DNA of 64,000 nucleotides. Origin: Sulfurospirillum multivorans DSM 12446. GTDB taxonomy: Bacteria; Campylobacterota; Campylobacteria; Campylobacterales; Sulfurospirillaceae. The position numbers and the translations under genes were made by a program. Every line of letters begins with the position of its first letter. The stretch's first letter is position 1. Positions 35,328-43,859 of the stretch are shown piece after piece. Location of the stretch: NCBI RefSeq assembly GCF_000568815.1, contig NZ_CP007201.1, forward strand, positions 2,303,654-2,367,653, in the 5' to 3' direction. The notes beneath the pieces are model-generated. The model saw nothing but the letters and a program-made list of their open reading frames with translations. It was not told the DNA's origin and did no database searches.

Positions 35328-35765
35328 ATGAACTTCAAAACCTTGCATTACACCTGCATTCTTGACGCAAGTCCTGAAGCAGTCTGTGCGTTTCACACCG
35401 ACACACACAATCTTCCGCTGATTACGCCGCCGTCGATTAAGGTGAACATCGTAAAAATGGAGCCAAACAGCGTTATACTTGACATCAAAAAGTTTGGGAT
35501 TACGACACGTTGGGAGATGGCACTGGAGATTAACTGCCCTCAAAGCATTGTCGATGTGATGATCAAAGGCCCTTTTGCGTCGTTTCGACATGAAAGACTT
35601 TTTGTCGCAGAAGGCGAAAATCGCACGCGTATGGACGAAACCATCACCCTCTCATCTCCCCTTCCCGTTTTCCAATCGCTCTTTTTCTGGTTCGTTAAAA
35701 GAGATATGGACGCCATGTTCGCTTACCGCCATGCCAAAACCAAAGCGCATTTTTTAGCTAAATGA
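35328..35765 (+). CDS. SRPBCC-family (START-like) protein
   Basis: 145 residues, cytoplasmic, likely a helix-grip fold with a hydrophobic pocket: CILDASPEAVCAFHTDTHNLPLITPP at the start, FRHERLFVAEG in the middle and a long C-terminal helix. Ligand unknown. Stands alone; TTACATGTAA is 45 bp upstream. Confidence 0.75.
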   Translation: MNFKTLHYTCILDASPEAVCAFHTDTHNLPLITPPSIKVNIVKMEPNSVILDIKKFGITTRWEMALEINCPQSIVDVMIKGPFASFRHERLFVAEGENRTRMDETITLSSPLPVFQSLFFWFVKRDMDAMFAYRHAKTKAHFLAK

Positions 35766-35780
35766 GTTTACATATAAGCC

Positions 35781-36464
35781 TTACTCAATAAAATAACTGT
35801 TCTTAATTTTCTCGTAGTTTTTGCATCCTGTCTCATCTCCCAGCTCGCACGCCTTTTTGAAAAACAAGATGGCGCGCTCTTCATTTTGCTCGACGGCGCC
35901 ACCCACATAGTACATGCTCCCAAGATGCACACATTCACTGGCACCTCCTGCATCACAACTGTTTTGGTAATACGTTACGGCATACTCCATATTGCCATCT
36001 TGCTCGTACAAAAGTCCGAGATGTGCGCAACTACTGCTATCTCCACCATTGCAAGCGCGATCGTAATAATCAATGGCTTTTTGCATATCTTCGCTGACTC
36101 CTTTGCCATTTTCATACAGCATCGCTAAGCTTTCACAACCCGAAGCATCACCATTGACGCATGCGCGTTCATACAATTCTGCCGCTTTTGGAAGGTTGGT
36201 ACCTGCGTGTCCATTTTCGTACATATAGCCTAAACTGGTGCACCCTTTGGAGTTGCCTAAATTGCAGGCTTGCTCGTACAAAGTGCGGGCATGGGAAAAA
36301 CTTTGCAATACGCCTTCCCCGACGTGGTACATGCTTCCAAGTTCCAAACACGCCTTCCCATCGTTATGGTCACATCCATTTTGAAGCTCACTCTCGCGTT
36401 CAAAATCCAGCGCAAACAGTGAAGATGCGATCATTAGAACCATGATACAAAAGAGTTTTTTCAT
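35781..36464 (-). CDS. Cysteine-rich Sel1-repeat protein (Hcp-like)
   Basis: 227 residues with signal peptide (cleavage after about SLFA). Six Sel1-like repeats of about 36 residues, each with a Cys pair (for example ACNLGNSKGCTSLGYMYENG), as in Helicobacter cysteine-rich Hcp proteins, where the pairs form disulfides. Probably a secreted or periplasmic scaffold. The cupin, toxin-antitoxin and SRPBCC genes nearby give no functional hint. Confidence 0.88.
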   Translation of the reverse strand: MKKLFCIMVLMIASSLFALDFERESELQNGCDHNDGKACLELGSMYHVGEGVLQSFSHARTLYEQACNLGNSKGCTSLGYMYENGHAGTNLPKAAELYERACVNGDASGCESLAMLYENGKGVSEDMQKAIDYYDRACNGGDSSSCAHLGLLYEQDGNMEYAVTYYQNSCDAGGASECVHLGSMYYVGGAVEQNEERAILFFKKACELGDETGCKNYEKIKNSYFIE

Positions 36465-36510
36465 GCCCTTCTCCTTGCTAACATTTAAATAATTATATTA
36501 CAATACTTTT

Positions 36511-37320
36511 ATGAACGAGACAAAAACCAATCTGATTTGCTATGAGCAGGCACCTTTTTTGCAGATTCGCCAAACACTTCAAAGTGAGCGCGCGTATGAA
36601 AGTCATGCCCATCCAACCCTTTCCATTGGCTTTATGGTGGAAGGTACAACGACGTTTCAAACGCCCAATGGTTCGTTTTTACTCCAACGCGGCGCCCTTG
36701 CGATCATTCCACCGCACACCCAACACGCGTGCAATCCCTTACCTCATACCAAACGAAGTTACATTATGGTTTATCTAGACGCAGAGCTTTGCGCGCGCAT
36801 ACAAGCCAAACACTTTAAAGAAGCCACAACCCTGCTGCCACTCACCACGCCATTGGTATTTCATAAGGCTTTATTTGAGGCGTTTGAGCGCATTATTACC
36901 GCACTCATAGAGGGGTTTTCATCTTTACATGTAAAAGAGTTAGAGGCATGGTTGGAGCACTTTTTTTGGCTTTACACGAAGCAAGGCGTGAGTCAAAAAA
37001 AAGGCGATGTGCTCCAAGACGTAGCGCACTTTTTAGAGAGTCGCATGGATGAAACACCCCGTCTCGACGAGCTTGCTAAACGCTTTTCCATCAACCCCTT
37101 TGTTCTCGCTCGCCACTTTAAACAGACTTACGGATGTACTCCAAAACACTACGCGCTGGATGTGCGCATCGAACACGCAAAGCAGTTGCTTCGCCTTGGC
37201 ACCTCACTTGCCCTGTGTGCTCAATACTGTGGCTTCGTCGACCAAAGCCACTTCCACCGCTTTTTCAAACGTCACACCGCCCTCACACCCAAAGAGTACC
37301 AAGTCAATTTTATACAATAA
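36511..37320 (+). CDS. AraC-family transcriptional regulator
   Basis: 269 residues: N-terminal cupin sensor (HPTLSIGFMVEGTTTF) and C-terminal double HTH (DELAKRFSINPFVLARHFKQTYG; CGFVDQSHFHRFFKRHTALTPKEYQ). Directly upstream of, and co-directional with, a LysE-type exporter, so it probably controls it in response to an amino acid or related solute. Inference from neighbourhood only. TTACATGTAA inside the gene reads LHVK. Confidence 0.9.
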   Translation: MNETKTNLICYEQAPFLQIRQTLQSERAYESHAHPTLSIGFMVEGTTTFQTPNGSFLLQRGALAIIPPHTQHACNPLPHTKRSYIMVYLDAELCARIQAKHFKEATTLLPLTTPLVFHKALFEAFERIITALIEGFSSLHVKELEAWLEHFFWLYTKQGVSQKKGDVLQDVAHFLESRMDETPRLDELAKRFSINPFVLARHFKQTYGCTPKHYALDVRIEHAKQLLRLGTSLALCAQYCGFVDQSHFHRFFKRHTALTPKEYQVNFIQ

Positions 37321-37365
37321 CTTTTTTCGCGTTTGCTTTATGCTTACATGTAAAAAAGGAATGAC

Positions 37366-37989
37366 ATGTTTGAGCCTCAGTTTTTCACCCTAACATCCAT
37401 CTATTTTTTAGCGCTTTTAAGCCCAGGGCAGGACTTTTTTCTCATTATTAAACACGCGCTAAGTCATGGCTACAAAAAGGCGTGGTGGAGTTGTTTGGGG
37501 ATTGCGAGTGGGAACGCGCTTTACATTGCTTTAGCGTACATTGGGTATGAATTTTTAAGTCGCTACAGGATGATTCTCTCACTCGTTGAAATGGGCGGTG
37601 CGGCGTTTTTGTTTTACCTTGGCTGTCTGCTCTTTTTTGCACCCAAACCACGCCTTGAAAATACGTTACATGTAAACGCAAAAATGGCGTTCAAACTCTT
37701 TGTACAAGGGCTTTTCTCAGCATTTCTCAATCCTAAAAATATTCTCTTTTATTTCTCTTTGCTTTTTACGATCATTCAGCCTGAGACAGCTTTACATGTA
37801 AAGATTTTTTACGCGGCGTGGATGATAGCGTTATTACTCGTGTGGGACATCTTTGTAGCGTTTTTGTTTGGCAATCAAAGAGCGTTAAAACTGCTTCCGT
37901 ACCTTTTCATTGTGCAAAAAGTGGTAGGCGTTGGGTTGATCGGCTTTAGTCTGCACCTTGCGTCAACATGGTTTTTGAACGCCAAATAA
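37366..37989 (+). CDS. LysE/RhtB-family exporter
   Basis: 207 residues with six predicted membrane helices and the family start LLSPGQDFFLIIKHALSHG. Exports amino acids or derivatives; substrate unknown. Palindromes at 37344 (leader), 37666 and 37792. Its end overlaps the convergent lipocalin gene by 44 bp. Confidence 0.9.
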   Translation: MFEPQFFTLTSIYFLALLSPGQDFFLIIKHALSHGYKKAWWSCLGIASGNALYIALAYIGYEFLSRYRMILSLVEMGGAAFLFYLGCLLFFAPKPRLENTLHVNAKMAFKLFVQGLFSAFLNPKNILFYFSLLFTIIQPETALHVKIFYAAWMIALLLVWDIFVAFLFGNQRALKLLPYLFIVQKVVGVGLIGFSLHLASTWFLNAK

Positions 37990-38467
37990 GTTTGGTGGTA
38001 TCAAAACCTAGCGTCGTGGCAAGAGAGAGAATGTGGTCGATGTCAGATTGCGCCATCTCAGGAGTGCGCGAAAGGATCCAAAAATACTCCTTGCTAGGCT
38101 CACTGATAACCGCATAACGGTAATCTTCGGCTAAATCAATAATCCAATAATTGCCGTAAAATGGCCAAAAGAAGGTGACTTTGAGTTTAGAATTGCTTTT
38201 TTCATCGACACTGTAAGCGCGTCCATTGGCTTCTTTGGTACGATTTTCATCGGCTACATAACAGCTGTTTTTAACGCCGATCATGCCATCTTCTCTGAGC
38301 GTGTAAAAGGCTTCAACACGACTGCAGCCACGCTCAAAACGATGATCAAACCGTGCGATCTCATACCAACGCCCCAGATAACGATTGATGTCAACAGATG
38401 CAACCGTCGGCAGTTCTGAAGCGTAAACCAAAAGTGTGCTCAAGCAGAGCACAATCCATTTTGTCAT
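37946..38467 (-). CDS. Bacterial lipocalin (Blc-like)
   Basis: 173 residues. N-terminal signal peptide without a lipobox cysteine, so soluble periplasmic rather than a lipoprotein. Lipocalin motif 1 NRYLGRWYEIARFDHRFERG near 28 and the later FWPFYGNYWIIDL and YFWILSRTP are typical. Likely binds membrane-derived lipids under stress. Confidence 0.92.
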   Translation of the reverse strand: MTKWIVLCLSTLLVYASELPTVASVDINRYLGRWYEIARFDHRFERGCSRVEAFYTLREDGMIGVKNSCYVADENRTKEANGRAYSVDEKSNSKLKVTFFWPFYGNYWIIDLAEDYRYAVISEPSKEYFWILSRTPEMAQSDIDHILSLATTLGFDTTKLIWRSKTMLTQGAD

Positions 38468-38502
38468 TTTTTTCCTTGCTTCAAACGTTTACATGTAAAA
38501 AA

Positions 38503-38859
38503 TTACGCTTGAGTTTTGAGAAACATCGCCAGCTGTGAGTCGATGTTGCGAATGTGCAGATCCAAACGATCGCCCACACCGTTTTTGATGTAGTTTTTGG
38601 CAAACAAAGTATTGCCCTGCATCGCCATTGCTAAGAACTGGCTCATTTCGCCAAGAATTTTTTGGTGCTCCTCAAAATGCTCCATGTAACCTTGAAAATG
38701 AAGCTCTTTCATCAAGCGCTCTTCGTTAGCAAAATGCTCTTTCGTATGGTGGATCAGCGCGCTAAACGATTCCGTAAAATGAGTGTAGTCAAAAGAGCTT
38801 AACAGTTCGTCACACTGAAGATGGTAGGTATCGAGTTCGGGGCAGTTCAGGCTCAGCAT
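38503..38859 (-). CDS. Bacteriohemerythrin
   Basis: 118-residue di-iron oxygen-binding protein. Ligands: His13 in TYHLQCDE, HTKEHFANEE, HFEEHQK and LHIRNIDSQL. Slightly short at the N-terminus compared with the usual 130. Its start codon and ribosome site lie in the 3' arm of a 17-bp inverted repeat (38857-38905) that begins 5 bp after the RND stop. Confidence 0.9.
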   Translation of the reverse strand: MLSLNCPELDTYHLQCDELLSSFDYTHFTESFSALIHHTKEHFANEERLMKELHFQGYMEHFEEHQKILGEMSQFLAMAMQGNTLFAKNYIKNGVGDRLDLHIRNIDSQLAMFLKTQA

Positions 38860-38905
38860 CTATCACTCCTTTTTCACACAGTATACCCAAAAGGAGCGAT
38901 AGATG
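38857..38905 (-). promoter_or_regulatory. 17-bp inverted repeat covering the bacteriohemerythrin RBS and start
   Basis: On the minus strand CATCTATCGCTCCTTTT pairs with AAAAGGAGTGATAGATG (16 Watson-Crick pairs, one G-U). The 3' arm contains the Shine-Dalgarno AAAAGGAG and the ATG. The 15-nt loop holds TATACT (38880-38885 complement), a good -10. No T-run after the stem. Confidence 0.65.
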
Positions 38906-38909
38906 AAGG

Positions 38910-41396
38910 TTATTTTTTGTGCGTCACGCCTTTGCCAAACGGTTTGAAAAAGACCACTAAAAACGGTGAGAAGAGAAGATCGGAGACAATCGCCGTTATC
39001 AAAACGATGACCGTTAAAAGTCCGAAGATAAGGGTGGGGATGAAGTTGGATGTCACCATCACCAAGAAGCCTACAATGGTAGCCAACGAGTAGTAAAACA
39101 TACCAAAAGCAATCGTTCCGTGTGCTCGGTGCATCGAAGCGATGTAGTCACCATCAATTTGAAGCTCTTCACGGAAGCGGTAATAGTAGTGAATCGTATT
39201 GTCCACCGTAATGCCCAGCGCAATCGACGCAATTGTAATGCTCATCATATCAAGAGGAATGTTAGCAAACCCCATGATGCCAAAGATGACACTTACAGGA
39301 ACCATGTTGACGGTCATCGCCAAAAGTGCAATTTTTAAAGAGCGGAAGAGGAACAAAAACATAGCGCCCAAGGAGAGTACCGCCAACCCAAGGGTCGAAA
39401 TCTGTGAGGAGAAGAGGGATTGAAGCATGTTGTTATACAGCACCATCATGCCCACAAGATGATAATTTTGCGGATCAAGCCCGACCTCACTCTGCAACCC
39501 TTTTTGAATACTCTCCAACAGCTCAGAACGCCTGAGCTCTGGGTTGGAGTCTACAACACGCACCACAAAACGCGCTTCGTCATGCTCAATATTGATATAC
39601 GGAGAGAGTAAAATCTTTTTGTATCGCTCAGGCAGTTCATTGTACAAAAGAGCTAGCTCAAAGTTGTCAAAATCGTTGCCATTTTTAACGATGCGCCCTA
39701 CTTTTGCAAGCGTTCCAAGTGAGGAGACATTGCCAATTTCAGGTAACGAGAGCAGATAGTCGTGGACTTTTAAAATAGTCTGCATTTTCTGCGCCGTGAA
39801 CCAATACTGTGCTTCGTTGTTCATGGCATTGAACTCCTCTTCAAACCCATCGATAGCAGAAGCTGCGTCCTCATTGTTTTCTTTCTGCGCAGGTGCTTTT
39901 GGAAATTTAACCACAATTTCTAAAGGAGTCGTTCCACCTAAATTGTTGTCAATCTTCTTCATCCCTTTGTAAATCTCAGTACTCTTTTTAAAGTAGTTGA
40001 TAAAACTGTTTTCAACCACCAACCGAGATGCCCCAAGAATACTAAATAACCCAAGAGCGATGGCCACTGTTACAATGATTCGGCTGTGATGTTCTACAAT
40101 TTTGGCGAAGGTTTCATTGAGGGTAAAGGCTTTGTCAAACACCAAAACGGGTGGCTCTTTTTTGAAAAGCATCATCATCGCAGGGAAAAGGGTATAGGTC
40201 ACGATTAAAGAGATGGTTACACCAATGTTCATCATCGTACCAAGATCGATGATCGGCAAAATACCACACGTCATCAGCGAACCAAAGCCCGCAATAGAGG
40301 TTAAAATGACAAAGATGGAAGGAATACTCATACGCTCAAAGACAATGCCTAAAAGCTCTTTTTGTGACGCATCAGGGTAGAGCGCATACTCTTCTCTGTA
40401 GCAGACGATGAGATGGATGACCAACGAAAGTGTCGTGATAAGCTGCATCGCCACGTAGTTGGAGGAGATAACCGTGACTTCAAGCCCTAAAAGAGCATTG
40501 ATGCCTGTAGTAATGACCACAGCGCTGATCGAGACGATAATGGGCAAAACCACAAAGCGAATTTGACGGAAGATAATCCACAAAATGGCAATCATAATGA
40601 CTAAAATAGCAATACCGTAAATCTTGATGTCATCTTTCACAAAGCTGATCATGTCATCCGCAATCATGATAACTCCACCCAAGAAAAGATCCCCCTCGCC
40701 TTTGTAAGGTGCAATGGTTGCTCTCACCGTTTCAATCAGACGATGCGTCTCATCACGGGTACTATCACGATACGCTTTAAACGCTTTCTTGGCAGCTTCA
40801 TACTGGGTTGTTTCCTCTTGAGTGAGAGCTCTTTCTTGCTCTAAAAGAAGGTATTTGTTGCGATTTGTGAGTAACTCAGTGTAGGTGAAATCATCTTTAA
40901 GATTGACCACAATCGCCGTTGTTTTAAAATCTTCACTGACAAGATTTTGCGCATACAAAGGGCTTGTGGTCAGCTCTTTTTGCACTAAGGCTTTGTCAAT
41001 ACCAGGCGATTCAAGTGTTTGAACATTGCCAATGAGCTCTTGAATCGGTCGAGGGGGACTTTGCAAAAGTGGGACATCTAACAAAGATGTGACGCTCTCA
41101 ACACCTTCAATTTTGAGCAAAGAGGCTTTGAGATTTCGAATGGTGGAAAGCGTGGTATCGGAGAGTAGAGACTCTTTAGGACTAAACGAGATGACTAAAT
41201 AATCGGGACTGATGTAACGAGCATGCACTTCGCGTGTGAGCTTAAGGTCTTGATCATTTTCAAGCAACAGTGTCTCAGCCGAAGCATCAATGCTCAAATA
41301 TTGCGCGTAATAGCCAAAAATGCCCGTAAGAATCGTAACAGCGAACAGTACGGCTTTAAAGTGCTTTGTAATAAAATGGGTATAGTGTTTTAACAT
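38910..41396 (-). CDS. RND-superfamily exporter (MMPL type)
   Basis: 828 residues, about twelve membrane helices in two halves separated by periplasmic loops (about 40-225 and 455-630). Second-half helix 4 has ITIASIALGITVDNTIHYYYRFREE with the conserved Asp of the proton relay. Single-gene MMPL/HpnN-like proteins move lipids or hydrophobic molecules; the C. jejuni relative sits with mla-type genes. Here the upstream neighbour is the lpxR-like gene broken by an IS. Bacteriohemerythrin follows. Confidence 0.85.
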   Translation of the reverse strand: MLKHYTHFITKHFKAVLFAVTILTGIFGYYAQYLSIDASAETLLLENDQDLKLTREVHARYISPDYLVISFSPKESLLSDTTLSTIRNLKASLLKIEGVESVTSLLDVPLLQSPPRPIQELIGNVQTLESPGIDKALVQKELTTSPLYAQNLVSEDFKTTAIVVNLKDDFTYTELLTNRNKYLLLEQERALTQEETTQYEAAKKAFKAYRDSTRDETHRLIETVRATIAPYKGEGDLFLGGVIMIADDMISFVKDDIKIYGIAILVIMIAILWIIFRQIRFVVLPIIVSISAVVITTGINALLGLEVTVISSNYVAMQLITTLSLVIHLIVCYREEYALYPDASQKELLGIVFERMSIPSIFVILTSIAGFGSLMTCGILPIIDLGTMMNIGVTISLIVTYTLFPAMMMLFKKEPPVLVFDKAFTLNETFAKIVEHHSRIIVTVAIALGLFSILGASRLVVENSFINYFKKSTEIYKGMKKIDNNLGGTTPLEIVVKFPKAPAQKENNEDAASAIDGFEEEFNAMNNEAQYWFTAQKMQTILKVHDYLLSLPEIGNVSSLGTLAKVGRIVKNGNDFDNFELALLYNELPERYKKILLSPYINIEHDEARFVVRVVDSNPELRRSELLESIQKGLQSEVGLDPQNYHLVGMMVLYNNMLQSLFSSQISTLGLAVLSLGAMFLFLFRSLKIALLAMTVNMVPVSVIFGIMGFANIPLDMMSITIASIALGITVDNTIHYYYRFREELQIDGDYIASMHRAHGTIAFGMFYYSLATIVGFLVMVTSNFIPTLIFGLLTVIVLITAIVSDLLFSPFLVVFFKPFGKGVTHKK

Positions 41397-41520
41397 TCTG
41401 ATTCAACTTTCTTCTCAAAATATACATGTAAAGGCAAACGCACAGGCTCTCAGTCCCACTCAGTCCCACACCTGTTTTTTCATTATCAGAAGAGGCTGTA
41501 CCTTTTGTTTCAATATCAAT

Positions 41521-41527
41521 TGATTTA
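41521..41527. repeat. Left target-site duplication
   Basis: TGATTTA, repeated directly at 42460-42466 on the far side of the IS. 7 bp fits the IS982 family. Confidence 0.85.
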
Positions 41528-42459
41528 ACCCAAACTGCTAGTTAAACAGAAGAGCTTTTTTGTCATCACTAAGCTTCAAAAAGCAGTTGATAGCATACGC
41601 AGTGATGAAAAGTCTAAGCTTTGTTAAAAAGCCACCAATGGTTGTAGCCTTAATCACTTTACCAAACTTAGCAGTGATCATAGAAAAGGCAGTTTCAACA
41701 CCTTTTCTAATTCTACGCTTGGTAAAATACTCTTCTTTGTTTTCTTGTTGCATGTTGTTACGCCCAATGGGTGAAAGTACAATCTCAAACTGTTTTAAAA
41801 AAGCTTCTAACTTTGATGAAACATACCCTTTATCTCCAATCGTGATTGATTTTTGGGGTAGATAGTGCATAAATTGATACCCCGCCGTAACATCGTGTAT
41901 GGAGCCTTCTGAGATATGTACCATTACAGGCTCTTTATCGGCTGTGACTACCATATGGACTTTAAGCCCATAAAAGAATCTTCCTTTGGATGCATTATAC
42001 CCCTTCAAAGATGGATCACTCCACAATCTGACTCTGCTTTGCCTTGTGATTTGGCACAATTCAACAGGAAAAGAATCAACAGAGTAAATCTTTGCACCGT
42101 TTAATCGCTGAAACAATGAGCCTAAAAACAAAAAAAGTGTGGACAACACGTCATTTATTTTTACTAAGCGGCGCAAAAATCTCGTGTAGTCAATCTCTTT
42201 CACCAAGTGCATCATCTTAACATACTGATGTGCTTTGAAATAGTTGCCATTAAAATCATTCACTGCCATATACCCGATAAGCAGCACTTCTGCATTACTA
42301 ATCTTAGCTCTAACATCATCTTTTATCCCTGATACCTTCAAATACTCATCAATTAAACAATAAACGGCTATAATATCTCGATCCATAATCTCGCCTCCCA
42401 CGGCTTTCTATGGAGTTTAAAGCAACTTTCAAACCATCTTCTCAACTAGCAGTTTGGGT
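41528..42459 (-). mobile_element. IS982-family insertion sequence, complete
   Basis: 932 bp bounded by perfect 16-bp inverted repeats ACCCAAACTGCTAGTT (41528-41543) and its complement (42444-42459), with a 7-bp target duplication TGATTTA. One transposase ORF fills it. Intact repeats, duplication and reading frame suggest a recent insertion. Confidence 0.92.
41538..42386 (-). CDS. IS982-family transposase
   Basis: 282-residue DDE transposase from ATG 42386 (GGGAGG upstream; GTG 42401 is an alternative). Segments KIYSVDSFPVELC, ITIGDKGYVSSKLE and RRIRKGVETAFSMI carry the D, D and E residues in IS982 spacing. Full length with no frameshift. The stop codon lies inside the left inverted repeat. 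Confidence 0.9.
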   Translation of the reverse strand: MDRDIIAVYCLIDEYLKVSGIKDDVRAKISNAEVLLIGYMAVNDFNGNYFKAHQYVKMMHLVKEIDYTRFLRRLVKINDVLSTLFLFLGSLFQRLNGAKIYSVDSFPVELCQITRQSRVRLWSDPSLKGYNASKGRFFYGLKVHMVVTADKEPVMVHISEGSIHDVTAGYQFMHYLPQKSITIGDKGYVSSKLEAFLKQFEIVLSPIGRNNMQQENKEEYFTKRRIRKGVETAFSMITAKFGKVIKATTIGGFLTKLRLFITAYAINCFLKLSDDKKALLFN

Positions 42460-43326
42460 TGATTTAAGATAAAAAGAGACTTTTAACGCATCGTAAAAGA
42501 GGTCAAGTGCCAGTTTTTCACCAATCATATAGTCTAATTTATCAAGATTATACCCCTCATCAATCGCTTCATCAATGATGTAATAGGTATTAAATTTATT
42601 GTAAAAAACACCAAGAGACAACGCCCAATTGAAACTTTTTGTGGGTTCATAATTGAGCAATGAACTCTCATGCGCCCCTATAAAATTTCCAGTGGTGATA
42701 AAACTGCGCATAGGAATACTGCTCAGCCTCAAAGAGGTGCCTACTAACGTTCCCGTGTAAAAATTTCCCAGATCGGCTTTGATATGTGTCGTAAGATCTA
42801 GGCTTAAATCTTGAATCGAAATAGGATCTGTTTTATAACCAATATTATACGAAGCTCCATAGGTAAATTCATCATCCAACTGGTTATCCCAGCCCTCTGG
42901 TTTATCAAATCCAAACACCGAATGAAAGCTTTTTTGTAAGGTGTCGGCTTGTGCAAAGGGACCAACCATGCCGATATTCACACCCACTTCATGAAAGAAA
43001 TTTGCAGATGATTTGTAAGCCAACATGTTTAAGGCGACATAACCAGCATAAGGAGAATCATTTAGATCTCTTGTACGGATGTCTTTGTTTTCAGGTGTAA
43101 AAATCGCATGTGAGATCGAAAAAGCGACATTTTTGTGTTCTAAATCAATAAAAGGCAACAGATCAGGAAACGTCGTATCATGTTCACTCATCCAAGTAAA
43201 ATACATCCCATTAGTATAATGATGGTCTTGCCCAACCATAGCATCATTTTCCAAAACAAGCGACGCGGTGTCCGCATAGACCCAAGAAGTAATTAAAAAT
43301 AAAAAACTTTTTTTTACTAAACCCAT
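42442..43326 (-). pseudogene. LpxR-like lipid A 3'-O-deacylase, 3' end removed by IS
   Basis: 294 codons from ATG 43326 (signal peptide to about SWVYA). The LpxR hallmark LENDAMVGQDHHYTNGMYFTW has the catalytic-region Asn/Asp and YTNG. The last native codons are FYLKS; the IS982 element then supplies TQTAS and a stop. The detached 3' part lies beyond the IS (41400-41527): after joining at the duplication the frame continues with SIDIETKG. The protein may lack the final barrel strands, so function is doubtful. TTG 43344 is a less likely start. Confidence 0.8.
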
Positions 43327-43370
43327 TTTCACTGTTGCCCCCAATAATATTAAATCATGCTAAACCGTGT

Positions 43371-43376
43371 ATTATA
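43371..43376 (-). promoter_or_regulatory. -10 element of the lpxR-like gene
   Basis: TATAAT on the minus strand (GCTATAATAC), 45 bp before the ATG. The intact promoter means the broken gene is probably still transcribed. Confidence 0.5.
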
Positions 43377-43504
43377 GCAAAATTGTCCTATTTTAAGAAA
43401 TTTCTCAGCATTAAATACCTTGAAATAGGCACATTGACGTTTTATCTTCATGGATAGCTATGCCAATGACGCTGGAATGAAAAAAATCAGGGGGAAATAA
43501 AAGG

Positions 43505-43594
43505 TGGCGGACAGAGAGAGATTTGAACTCTCGGTCAGGTTACCCCGACGCATCCTTAGCAGGGATGTGGTTTCAGCCGCTCACCCATCTGTCC
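43505..43594 (-). tRNA. tRNA-Ser (anticodon GCT)
   Basis: Reads GGACAGA...TCTGTCC with discriminator G and encoded CCA. Anticodon stem CATCC/GGATG holds loop CTGCTAA; the long variable arm and T-arm GAGAG-TTCAAAT-CTCTC are typical of class II serine tRNAs. Confidence 0.96.
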
Positions 43595-43632
43595 ATTAAA
43601 AAGTAGAGTGAAAGTATAGCAAAAGTATCTAA

Positions 43633-43666
43633 TAAACGGCTTAAGAGCGTTTTCTTAAGCCGTTTA
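43633..43666 (-). terminator. Terminator after the 47-codon ORF
   Basis: 13-bp perfect stem TAAACGGCTTAAG/CTTAAGCCGTTTA, 8-nt loop, followed on the minus strand by TTAGAT. Starts 5 bp after the small ORF stop. Confidence 0.6.
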
Positions 43667-43670
43667 TCGC

Positions 43671-43814
43671 TTAAACATAAGCGGCATCGTGTGATTTTAA
43701 AAGCTTTTCAAGCAATTTCTGAAGCTTTTGGACACTGGCTTGATCTGTTTTTTTCGCCTCTTCAATCTTGTTTTTAAGCATTACAATCAGCTCAACACCT
43801 TCAATTAAATGCAT
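43671..43814 (-). CDS. Small helical protein, 47 residues
   Basis: ATG 43814 with AAAAGGAG upstream, stop TAA at 43671, then a 13-bp hairpin. The predicted peptide starts MHLIEGVELIVMLKNKIEEA and ends LLKSHDAAYV; it is Lys/Glu/Leu-rich and heptad-like, so probably one or two amphipathic helices. Good ribosome site and terminator argue it is real. Not recognised. Lies just downstream of asmA and may share its transcript. Confidence 0.6.
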   Translation of the reverse strand: MHLIEGVELIVMLKNKIEEAKKTDQASVQKLQKLLEKLLKSHDAAYV

Positions 43815-43824
43815 GGGGTACTCC

Positions 43825-43849
43825 TTTTAGATCGGTATTTGATCTAAAA
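43825..43849 (-). other. Inverted repeat between asmA and the small ORF
   Basis: TTTTAGATC/GATCTAAAA, 9 bp, 7-nt loop. On the minus strand the 3' arm runs into the AAAAGGAG ribosome site of the small ORF. Either a weak asmA terminator or a translation control stem. Confidence 0.4.
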
Positions 43850-43859
43850 AAAGCAAAAT

